Assembly (NCBI GenBank): GCA_002722055.1
Contig: PBKD01000006.1
Coordinates: 62,001 to 126,000 of the forward strand
DNA length: 64,000 nt
Reading direction: 5' to 3'
Source of the DNA: Rhodospirillaceae bacterium
GTDB taxonomy: Bacteria; Pseudomonadota; Alphaproteobacteria; SHVP01
This document shows positions 57,105-64,000 of this stretch, one piece after another. Under the pieces are notes generated by a model. That model searched no databases. It worked only from the letters and a program-made list of their open reading frames with translations, and was not told the DNA's origin. Both the position numbers and the translations under genes were made by a program. Numbering within the stretch: position 1 is the stretch's first letter; the number at the start of each line of letters is the position of its first letter.

Positions 57105-58116
57105 GTTAAGATCTATAAATAAATATAATTCTTCAAATTACACTTTAACAATAAGTTTAATAATTATTTTACTTTTTCTTATTGTGGCTTCAATTTTTCT
57201 AGGCAAGACAAATCTATTAATGTTAATACTATCAGAAAAATCTAATGATTTTAGAGAATTAATTAGAATTATAATTCTAGAAATAAGACTTCCTAGAACC
57301 TTATTAGCTTTTGTGGCTGGTTTTTCATTTGGTATCTGTGGAGCGGCAATGCAAGGTTTATTTAGAAACCCTTTAGCTGATCCAAGTATTATAGGAGTTA
57401 CCTCTTCAGCAAGTTTGGGATCGGTAATTATATTTTATTTTGGTATTTCAAATATTTTTTTCTTTGCATTACCATTGGGAGGGATAATTGGGGCAACAAT
57501 CTCAGTGCTAATAATTTTTTTTATTGTTAAAAGCAATGTTAGTACCTTAGTTATTATTCTGACTGGGGTAGCAATAAGTTCGTTTTCGTCTGCACTAACA
57601 TCATTGACATTGAATTTATCTCCTAGTCCTTATGCAGCTTATGAAATAATGTTTTGGCTATTAGGTTCATTAGCTGACAAAAACTTAAATAATGTTTTGT
57701 TAGTTACGCCAATTGCTATTTTAGGTTGGGTAATTATTTTACTTTCAAAAAAATGGTTTACTGCACTTTCTCTGGGAGAAGAGACAGCACAATCAATGGG
57801 GCTAGATCTAAGATTTTTTAGAAGTAAAATAATAATCGGTACAGCATTATCGATAGGATCAATTGTGTCTATAACTGGTGGAATAGGATTTATTGGTTTA
57901 GTTGTTCCGCATTTATTAAGACCTTTATATAATTATAACCCTGAAAAATTACTTTTACCTTCAGGCATAGGTGGAGCTATACTGCTGCTGTTAGCAGATA
58001 TATTTATTAGAATTTTAGATATAAAACCAGAATTACAGATCGGAGTTGTGACTGCAATAATTGGGGCTCCATTTTTTATATATTTAATTTTTTACATAAA
58101 ACGTATACACTCATGA
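57097..58116 (+). CDS. btuC: cobalamin ABC transporter permease (FecCD/BtuC family)
   Basis: The 339-residue protein has nine or ten transmembrane helices of the FecCD family. The characteristic IRLPRTLLAFVAGFSFGICGAAMQ-type block is at about 65-88, and GIGFIGLVVPHLLRP at about 262-276 contains the coupling region to the ATPase. It forms the BtuC2D2 channel with the next gene, which it overlaps by 4 bases (ATGA). Family assignment is secure; B12 specificity rests on context. Confidence 0.88.
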   Translation: MIKLRSINKYNSSNYTLTISLIIILLFLIVASIFLGKTNLLMLILSEKSNDFRELIRIIILEIRLPRTLLAFVAGFSFGICGAAMQGLFRNPLADPSIIGVTSSASLGSVIIFYFGISNIFFFALPLGGIIGATISVLIIFFIVKSNVSTLVIILTGVAISSFSSALTSLTLNLSPSPYAAYEIMFWLLGSLADKNLNNVLLVTPIAILGWVIILLSKKWFTALSLGEETAQSMGLDLRFFRSKIIIGTALSIGSIVSITGGIGFIGLVVPHLLRPLYNYNPEKLLLPSGIGGAILLLLADIFIRILDIKPELQIGVVTAIIGAPFFIYLIFYIKRIHS

Positions 58117-58859
58117 CTAAAATTATTCTGAATAAAATTAATTTTGATATTGGCAAAAAAAATATTTTATCAGATATAAATATATTATTTCGTACTGGCA
58201 CTTTAACTGGAATAGTTGGTCCAAATGGTTCCGGAAAAACAACTATATTAAAAATTATTTCAAATATTTTAAATTCTTATTCTGGGACTATTAGTTATGA
58301 TAATTTGGATTATAGAAAATATAAGAGACTAGATTTAGCTAAAAAAATTTCATATCTTCCACAGGAGATGACTATAGCATGGCCACTTTCAGTATACAAT
58401 ATAGTGATGGCTGGACTTACCTCCTTTTCTGATATGGAGTTAAATTATAACGAAAGAGATTATCGTATTAACTCTGTTCTAGAAGAGCTAAATCTGAAAG
58501 AATTTGCATCTATATCTATCAATAAACTATCCACCGGCGAGAGATCTAGAGCATGTTTGGCACGAGCATTAGTTAGCAAACCAAACTTTTTATTAGCTGA
58601 TGAACCTGTTTCGTCTCTTGATCCGTATTATCAGTTAAATATACTCAACTTAATTTTAGAAAGAGTAAGGTCTGGAATGGGAGCAATAATTATAATGCAC
58701 GACTTAGATTTAGCAAGACGTTATTGTGATAATATAGTTGTAATACAAGATGGTGTAGTTGTTTCCAATGATAGGCCTGATATATCTCTAGATAATAAAA
58801 ATCTTAAGAAAATTTTTGCAGTAGAATATGATGAAAACAAATTAATTTTGAGTGAGTAA
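58113..58859 (+). CDS. btuD: cobalamin ABC transporter ATPase (BtuD-like)
   Basis: The 248-residue ATPase has Walker A GPNGSGKTT, Q-loop LPQEM, signature LSTGERSRACLARAL (one substitution from LSGGE) and Walker B FLLADEPVSSLD. It matches FepC/BtuD-type enzymes and drives the BtuC permease. It overlaps btuC by 4 bases and ends 1 base before the tonB start. Assignment is secure for the family. Confidence 0.9.
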   Translation: MTKIILNKINFDIGKKNILSDINILFRTGTLTGIVGPNGSGKTTILKIISNILNSYSGTISYDNLDYRKYKRLDLAKKISYLPQEMTIAWPLSVYNIVMAGLTSFSDMELNYNERDYRINSVLEELNLKEFASISINKLSTGERSRACLARALVSKPNFLLADEPVSSLDPYYQLNILNLILERVRSGMGAIIIMHDLDLARRYCDNIVVIQDGVVVSNDRPDISLDNKNLKKIFAVEYDENKLILSE

Positions 58860-58860
58860 A

Positions 58861-59628
58861 ATGCAAAATTTTTTTAAAAATAAATATTTATTATTTTCTT
58901 TCTTTATTCATATATTTATTTTATTTATATTTTTCTATTCATATAAAATTAATAATATCGAACAGGTAAGTTATATGCCTATTACTGTAAATTTAATTGA
59001 AAATCAAGAAAAGTCTGATAGTAAATCCAAAAATATAAATAAGAAAACTAAAAAAAAATTAGTTAATTCATTCAGTAATAATTTAGTAAAATTAGAATCT
59101 AAAAAGAAAAATGTTACTAGTGCCAATGAAAAATTACTGAAAGGAAGAAAAATAGACCACTTTTCGAATGTAAAATTTGAAGTTAATCATAAAAAAGACT
59201 TGAGTAAAAGCTCTAAAAAAATAGAAAATAAAATATTAAAAAATAGTAAAAAATTTTATAATTTTTCTCAAATTAATTATAATAATACTGATGTGGAATT
59301 TATCTCAAAAAAAATTGGCCTAAACTCAATAGATAGCCATTATTTAAATTATAGGTTTAAAAATTTAAAGGAATTTAAGATTACACCCGAATATCCTAGG
59401 ATAGCCAGGATGAGAGGAATTGAGGGGAAAGTAATACTAAGTATAAGTATAGACAGATCAATGAGGGTCATTAAAGTAAGCTTAGATACCTCAAGTGGTC
59501 ATACAGTTTTAGATTCAGCGGCATTAAAAGCTGCTAGAAAAATAAAAAATAAAAAATTTCAGGCCTCAGGAATAACTCTGCCTACTATAATAAGAGTGCC
59601 AATAACATTTCAATTGAGCTCTGGCTAA
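58861..59628 (+). CDS. TonB-family energy transducer
   Basis: The 255-residue protein has one N-terminal transmembrane helix (about 9-28) and a C-terminal TonB domain (about 175-255, with EYPRIARMRGIEGKVILS and SSGHTVLDSAALKAARK). The linker is very rich in Lys, Asn and Ser and has almost no proline, unlike E. coli TonB. It probably energises the BtuB-like receptor. ExbB/ExbD are not in the window. I use ATG 58861; GTG at 58852 overlaps btuD. Confidence 0.87.
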   Translation: MQNFFKNKYLLFSFFIHIFILFIFFYSYKINNIEQVSYMPITVNLIENQEKSDSKSKNINKKTKKKLVNSFSNNLVKLESKKKNVTSANEKLLKGRKIDHFSNVKFEVNHKKDLSKSSKKIENKILKNSKKFYNFSQINYNNTDVEFISKKIGLNSIDSHYLNYRFKNLKEFKITPEYPRIARMRGIEGKVILSISIDRSMRVIKVSLDTSSGHTVLDSAALKAARKIKNKKFQASGITLPTIIRVPITFQLSSG

Positions 59629-59629
59629 T

Positions 59630-61942
59630 ATGACTTCTTCAATAGGAAAATCTATTCTAAGATTAGAAGATAATAAGTTTTTGAAAGGCTTGGGAGAATA
59701 TACAGATGATATTTCTTTTTTAGAAATAGCGCATATGTATATTATAAGATCTGTGCATCCTGCGGGGATTATAAAAAAAATTTGCTATTCTGATGCATTA
59801 AAAATTGAAGGTGTTTTAGGAATTTATACATTTGCGGATATAAAACAATATTTGCGACCGATACCTTCTTTTGGGAATTATACTAAATCTAGAAATGTGC
59901 CAATGTTTAGGCCACAAAGACAAGTACTAGCTGATGAAAAAGTTGTCTATGCTGGTCAACCGATCGTTTGTATAGTCGCTGAGACTATACAAATGGCAAA
60001 GTATGCATCAGATTATGTAAGCATTGAATTTGAAATTCACGAGGCCGTTATTGATATAAAAGAAGCTTTAAATTCTAACTCTCCTAAAGTATGGAAAGAA
60101 TGTAAGGATAATATTTCGTTTAATTTTGAGATTGGCAATAAAAAAGAAGTGGACCAATTATTTAGCGAAGCTAGATATACATTTGAAATTGAACATGAGA
60201 TAAGTAGAGTTTATGCGGCTCCCTTAGAGAATAGATCAGCTATTGGTAATTATGATAAAAAATTGGATAAATATACTCTTTATTCAGGAACTCAAGCCCC
60301 TCATAATTTAAAAAAGATTCTATCCAATGATATTTTCAGTATATCAGAATCAAAAATAAGGGTTGTTAGCCCAGATATGGGAGGTGCTTTTGGAATGAGA
60401 TCAAGTGTTTATCCAGAAATGCCTTTAGTAATGTTGTTTTCTAAACTTATAGGTTTACCAATTAAATGGTGTAGTGAGAGGTCAGAGGGTTTTTTAAGTG
60501 ACGATCAAGCTAGAGACAATCACACTAAAGTATCCATAGCGCTAGATGAAAACTATAATTTTCTATCATTAAGGGTAAACACCCTTGCGGCTCTTGGTGC
60601 ATACATATCATCGGGGGGGTCATCACCTCCAACAGCTAATTTAGGAGGTCTAGCAGGGGTATATAAAACAAAATCAATTTATGTAAATGTAAAAGGAGTT
60701 TTTACAAATACTATGCCTACTTCTGCTTATAGAGGAGCAGGAAGACCAGAAGCTAGTTTTGCTATAGAGAGAATAATAGATCATGCTGCTTATAAACTTA
60801 ATTTAGATCCAGCCTTTTTAAGAAAAATTAATACTATTACTAAAGATTTAATTCCCTATAAAACAGGATTAGTTTTTGAATACGACTCTGGTAACTTTAT
60901 TGATAATTTAGATAAAGCTCTTTCTTACTCTGACTATGATAATTTTGATATAAGAAGAAAAGAATCTGAGAAAAGAAATAAATTAAGGGGTTTCGGTATT
61001 GCAAATGTTATAGAGAGATCAGCAGCAATGGGAGAGGAAGATGCACAGCTTAAAGTTAATTCAAAGGGCAATATAGATCTTTTTGTCGGAACTCATTCTC
61101 ATGGGCAAGGACACGAAACAGTGTTCAAACAGATTATTGCAGAAAAGATCGGAGTAAACATGGAAGATATTTCATTTTATCAAGGAGATACTGATTTAAT
61201 ACAAAAAGGTTTTGGTACTTTTGGTTCTCGGTCTGTAAGTTTGGCTGGCTCTGCTATAATTAATGCTTCAAAAAAGATAATTGATAAAGGTAAAGAAATA
61301 GCAGCCTTTATTTTAGAAGCTAACTCAGATGATATTAAATTCGAAAATAAAATATTTTCTGTAGTTGGAACTGATAAGAAGATAAGTTGGTCAGAAGTAT
61401 CTTCAATTGCAAATACACCTACAAAGCTTCCTAAAAATATCAAGCCAGGTTTTTCTGAGATAGGAAGTTTTTCTCCTTTGCAGCCTACGTTTCCTAATGG
61501 ATGTCATTGTGCTGAGTTAGAAATTGATAAAGAAACAGGCGAAATAAAATTAATAAATTATGTAGTTGTAGATGATGTTGGTCATGTTTTAAACCCTTTA
61601 CTACTTAAAGGTCAAATACATGGAGGAGTTGTTCAGGGTTTAGGTCAAATTTTAATGGAAGAAGTAGTCTATGATAAAAAAAATGGTCAGTTAGTTACAG
61701 GTTCATTTATGGATTACTGTATGCCAAGAGCTGCAGATGTACCATTCTTTAAAGTTTATAGCAATCCTTGTCCAACTAAAATTAATCCATTAGGAGTGAA
61801 GGGAGCAGGTGAAGCTGGGACGGTAGGGTCAATGCCTGCTATTATGAATGCTATATATAATATATTATATAGATTTGGAATAGAATCTATAAAGATGCCA
61901 GTTACTTCAGAAAAAATATGGAAAGCATTACAAAAAAGCTAG
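59630..61942 (+). CDS. xanthine dehydrogenase-family molybdopterin subunit (CoxL form II type)
   Basis: The 770-residue large subunit carries the molybdopterin-binding blocks: MGGAFGMR (250-257), the active-site loop AYRGAGR (366-372, the form II/aldehyde-oxidase type, not the AYRCSFR of form I CO dehydrogenase), and the C-terminal GVKGAGEAG with the conserved catalytic Glu. Partner FAD (CoxM) and iron-sulfur (CoxS) subunit genes are absent within the window. It begins 1 base after tonB. The substrate is unknown, probably an aldehyde or heterocycle. Confidence 0.9.
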   Translation: MTSSIGKSILRLEDNKFLKGLGEYTDDISFLEIAHMYIIRSVHPAGIIKKICYSDALKIEGVLGIYTFADIKQYLRPIPSFGNYTKSRNVPMFRPQRQVLADEKVVYAGQPIVCIVAETIQMAKYASDYVSIEFEIHEAVIDIKEALNSNSPKVWKECKDNISFNFEIGNKKEVDQLFSEARYTFEIEHEISRVYAAPLENRSAIGNYDKKLDKYTLYSGTQAPHNLKKILSNDIFSISESKIRVVSPDMGGAFGMRSSVYPEMPLVMLFSKLIGLPIKWCSERSEGFLSDDQARDNHTKVSIALDENYNFLSLRVNTLAALGAYISSGGSSPPTANLGGLAGVYKTKSIYVNVKGVFTNTMPTSAYRGAGRPEASFAIERIIDHAAYKLNLDPAFLRKINTITKDLIPYKTGLVFEYDSGNFIDNLDKALSYSDYDNFDIRRKESEKRNKLRGFGIANVIERSAAMGEEDAQLKVNSKGNIDLFVGTHSHGQGHETVFKQIIAEKIGVNMEDISFYQGDTDLIQKGFGTFGSRSVSLAGSAIINASKKIIDKGKEIAAFILEANSDDIKFENKIFSVVGTDKKISWSEVSSIANTPTKLPKNIKPGFSEIGSFSPLQPTFPNGCHCAELEIDKETGEIKLINYVVVDDVGHVLNPLLLKGQIHGGVVQGLGQILMEEVVYDKKNGQLVTGSFMDYCMPRAADVPFFKVYSNPCPTKINPLGVKGAGEAGTVGSMPAIMNAIYNILYRFGIESIKMPVTSEKIWKALQKS

Positions 61943-61953
61943 CTAAATTTTTA

Positions 61954-62859
61954 TTACTTTATGGCTAAAATATGTGTAGCAAACTGCTCTGATTCAGTCA
62001 TAGTTGAGTCAAGTTTTTCAATATTTACATGTCCTTCGTCGAAAGATATATCGAAAAAAATCAGATCTTTGAAACCCACTTGCTTCAAGTTATCAACTAT
62101 ATGGCTTTCACTCATATACAATTGTTTAAGTGGTTGTTTCATTTCAATTTTACCAACTGTATTGTTACCCTTATCTTTAACTTCAATATTTCTCATTGTT
62201 TCAATCATAAGTCCGTTTTTTCTATCATAAACATTTTCTTGCTGAAATGATAAAGAAGCCTTTTCAGTTTTATCTAGGTTAAATTTTTCTCTTAATCCAT
62301 TATAAATAGGAATTGGAACTTCGTTTTCCTCATCATTTTCGCCATCAGATAAGTCAAAAGATAGAGCCTCCCCTTGGGCAGCAAAGCCAAGAAAATAACC
62401 ACCACCGTCATTTAAATTTTTATAAGCATTTGTAGACATAGCTCTCATTGCAGCAGGTGATGGATAGCCCTCAGGACCGCTTACACTACTTGCTGAATAA
62501 TAAAGAGCTAGAACTATATCAGCTTTAAAATTTGGAAAAATTGTCAATACGTCTCCTACAATCAATTCAGTTCTAGGTTTATCTTGTGCAACAGCATCAA
62601 TTCCTACATATTTACCTATTTTAAATTGTGCTTCATCTCGTATATGTTTTTCGAACTCCCCTTTCCCAGACATAAACTCGACTATATCTAAATCTTTATT
62701 TGCTAAATCAGGACTTATATTAATTAAATTTTCAATTGCAAAACACGCTCCTTCTGCTTCAAGTAGTTTTGGTACTTTTGATGGAACGAAAACACAATTA
62801 TAAAAATCATAGTCTGAGTAAGGATGATCTATAACAATTAACTTTTTTGATTTACTCAT
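61954..62859 (-). CDS. class I SAM-dependent methyltransferase-like protein
   Basis: This 301-residue protein has a Rossmann-type start at DIVEFMSGKGEFE (58-70), an acidic strand end at KYVGIDAV (83-90) and VGDVLTIFP (101-109), then DIVLALYYS, a layout of class I methyltransferases. I do not recognise a named family. The acidic loop DGENDEENE near the middle is unusual. A strong AAGGAGATAAA precedes the ATG. It lies just downstream of tRNA-Arg and converges on the molybdopterin gene with an 11-base gap. Confidence 0.65.
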   Translation of the reverse strand: MSKSKKLIVIDHPYSDYDFYNCVFVPSKVPKLLEAEGACFAIENLINISPDLANKDLDIVEFMSGKGEFEKHIRDEAQFKIGKYVGIDAVAQDKPRTELIVGDVLTIFPNFKADIVLALYYSASSVSGPEGYPSPAAMRAMSTNAYKNLNDGGGYFLGFAAQGEALSFDLSDGENDEENEVPIPIYNGLREKFNLDKTEKASLSFQQENVYDRKNGLMIETMRNIEVKDKGNNTVGKIEMKQPLKQLYMSESHIVDNLKQVGFKDLIFFDISFDEGHVNIEKLDSTMTESEQFATHILAIK

Positions 62860-62891
62860 TTTATCTCCTTATAAAAAATCATCAATTTACT

Positions 62892-62968
62892 TGGTGCGCC
62901 CGGCAGGATTCGAACCTGCGACCCCAGGATTAGGAATCCTGTGCTCTATCCTACTGAGCTACGGGCGC
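62892..62968 (-). tRNA. tRNA-Arg(CCT)
   Basis: The minus strand folds as a standard tRNA: acceptor GCGCCCG pairs with CGGGCGC, the D-arm is AGCTCAG, and the T-arm contains GGTTCGAATCC. The anticodon loop TTCCTAA gives CCT, decoding AGG arginine. The 3' discriminator A and CCA end are encoded. No integrase or repeat next to it marks an integration site. Confidence 0.97.
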
Positions 62969-63025
62969 ATTCCTAAAATTTAATTTTTAATATTTGAATT
63001 GAATCAGTTATCACCTAATATAGTT

Positions 63026-63055
63026 TTGTAATTTGAACTTTTTAATTTGTATACT
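63026..63055 (+). promoter_or_regulatory. possible sigma70-type promoter, close to the start codon
   Basis: TTGTAA (63026-63031) and TATACT (63050-63055) are separated by 18 bases. The ATG of the M48 gene (63064) would lie only a few bases after the predicted start site. In AT-rich DNA such matches are frequent, so confidence is low. Confidence 0.3.
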
Positions 63056-63063
63056 CGTAAGTC

Positions 63064-64000
63064 ATGAATAAGTCTATAAGCAATATAGTCAAAAAACTAA
63101 AAAATAAGAATCTAAATTTTTTTTATATATTATTTTTAATATCTTTAATTTTTCTTTCATGTTCAAAAAACCCTTATACTGAAAAAAATGAATTAACTTT
63201 GTTCATGAATAAAAAACAAGAACAAAAAATAGGTGATAATCAGCATAATAAAATAATCAATTACTATGGTGGTGTATATAAATCTCCAATACTTGGTGAA
63301 TATATAGCTAGTATAGGTGCAAATATAGCTAATAGTGCTATGCTGAACGATCAGAATTTTACTTTTACAATTTTAAATACACCAATAGTAAACGCCTTTG
63401 CTTCTCCTGGGGGGTATATTTATTTAACAAGAGGGCTGGTAGCGCTATGCCGTAACGAATCAGAATTAGCCTTTGTTATTGCACATGAAATGGCTCATCT
63501 TTTGGCAAGACATACTGCTCAAAGTTACAGTCGAGATATTTTGGGTAAAATTGGGGCTACAATAATTGGAGCAACCGTTGATTCTCGTGCAGCTGAAGAT
63601 CTTGGGCATTTAGTAAACAATTTAACTATAGCGAAGTTTTCAAGATCTAACGAACTTGAAGCAGATAGTTTAGCAATAAAATATTTAGTCAAGAGTGGGT
63701 ATAATCCGAGGGCATCATCTGACTTTCTATCTACTTTAATTAAATTTAAAAAATACAGAAAAAATATTGGCTATCCGGAAACTGACTCTCGAAGTTTATT
63801 TGCATCACATCCACCAACAGAGGAAAGGATTCAATTATCAAAAAAATTAACTATTTCTGAGGATAGTAATAGAGATCATTCAGCATTTTTTAAAAATGTA
63901 AGTGGGATTATTTATGGAGATGATCCAGCTCATGGTATTTTAGTGGATGAAAACTTTATACACCCATCTCTAAATTTTTCGATGCGGCTTCCTAAAAGTT
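63064..64000 (+). CDS. M48 family metalloprotease lipoprotein (BepA/YfgC-like), C-terminus cut
   Basis: The frame stays open to base 64000, so the C-terminus is outside the window. An N-terminal signal with lipobox-like FLSCS (about residues 37-41) suggests a lipoprotein. The zinc site HEMAH lies near residue 142, with the third ligand Glu in SNELEADSLAI. SHPPTEERIQ is the M48 substrate block. Family members such as BepA check outer-membrane protein assembly. The extra C-terminal TPR or LysM part cannot be seen here. Confidence 0.9.
   Translation, partial: MNKSISNIVKKLKNKNLNFFYILFLISLIFLSCSKNPYTEKNELTLFMNKKQEQKIGDNQHNKIINYYGGVYKSPILGEYIASIGANIANSAMLNDQNFTFTILNTPIVNAFASPGGYIYLTRGLVALCRNESELAFVIAHEMAHLLARHTAQSYSRDILGKIGATIIGATVDSRAAEDLGHLVNNLTIAKFSRSNELEADSLAIKYLVKSGYNPRASSDFLSTLIKFKKYRKNIGYPETDSRSLFASHPPTEERIQLSKKLTISEDSNRDHSAFFKNVSGIIYGDDPAHGILVDENFIHPSLNFSMRLPKS

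Noticed and set aside
62892..62968. tRNA-Arg as an integration (att) site
   Set aside because: No integrase, no repeated 3' end and no cargo region is visible on either side.
1..64000. CRISPR arrays, rRNA genes or insertion sequences
   Set aside because: Looked for on both strands; no regularly spaced repeats, rRNA motifs or transposase frames were found.

Overview
The window is about 30% G+C by eye, gene-dense and free of insertion sequences, prophage or CRISPR arrays. Several neighbourhoods are typical of Alphaproteobacteria: tsaD divergent from hemC-hemD-mitofilin-hemY, gpsA beside tsaD, ialB-rlmN-argG, DUF1674 beside rsmB, and a DUF2794 gene. Very short intergenic gaps, many stop/start overlaps and strong AT bias suggest a streamlined marine alphaproteobacterium. 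I cannot name the order with confidence.

Layout. 1-6964: rsmB (cut by the left edge), DUF1674, then a minus-strand run tsaD, 2OG-oxygenase-like, gpsA, EVE, Rieske, acsA. 7031-11117: haem operon with two envelope proteins. 11176-15864: DMT exporter, DUF1330, mmsA, msrA, M24 peptidase. 15874-19349: MacAB-type exporter whose adaptor carries an unusual helical insert. 19425-23336: ThDP enzyme, RfbD-like reductase, DUF2794, Bax-inhibitor-1 protein. 23431-27400: ybbA-ybbP-type ABC system divergent from tesA. 27402-35407: LMW phosphatase, DMT exporter, acetoacetyl-CoA synthetase, TrmH-like enzyme, IalB, rlmN, argG, folD, YggT. 35580-43104: accessory catabolic stretch (amidotransferase, CoA-transferase, isochorismatase-like hydrolase, ICL/PEP-mutase lyase, SDR, quinone-oxidoreductase-like MDR, superinfection-immunity-like protein, degenerate alpha/beta hydrolase, double cupin). 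43236-48678: speD, then a lipid-modification cluster (amine oxidase, DUF1365, Cfa-like methyltransferase, DUF6134, NTF2-like, DUF3833). 48764-53401: RND efflux pair with an EF-hand adaptor. 53408-59628: HupE/UreJ protein divergent from a cobalamin-riboswitch-controlled btuB-btuF-btuC-btuD-tonB operon. 59630-64000: orphan molybdopterin hydroxylase large subunit, methyltransferase-like protein, tRNA-Arg(CCT) and an M48 lipoprotein cut by the right edge.

The strongest items for a second look are: two genes that seem to start at non-AUG, non-GUG, non-UUG codons behind good Shine-Dalgarno sequences (25959-26639 and about 39162-39386); a MacA-like adaptor with a Spy/CpxP-like insert; an RND adaptor with four EF-hands; the B12 riboswitch with a hairpin that buries the btuB start codon; the methylated/furan-type fatty-acid cluster; and the unassigned catabolic stretch at 36293-43104. 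No single locus is convincingly a wholly new system from sequence alone.
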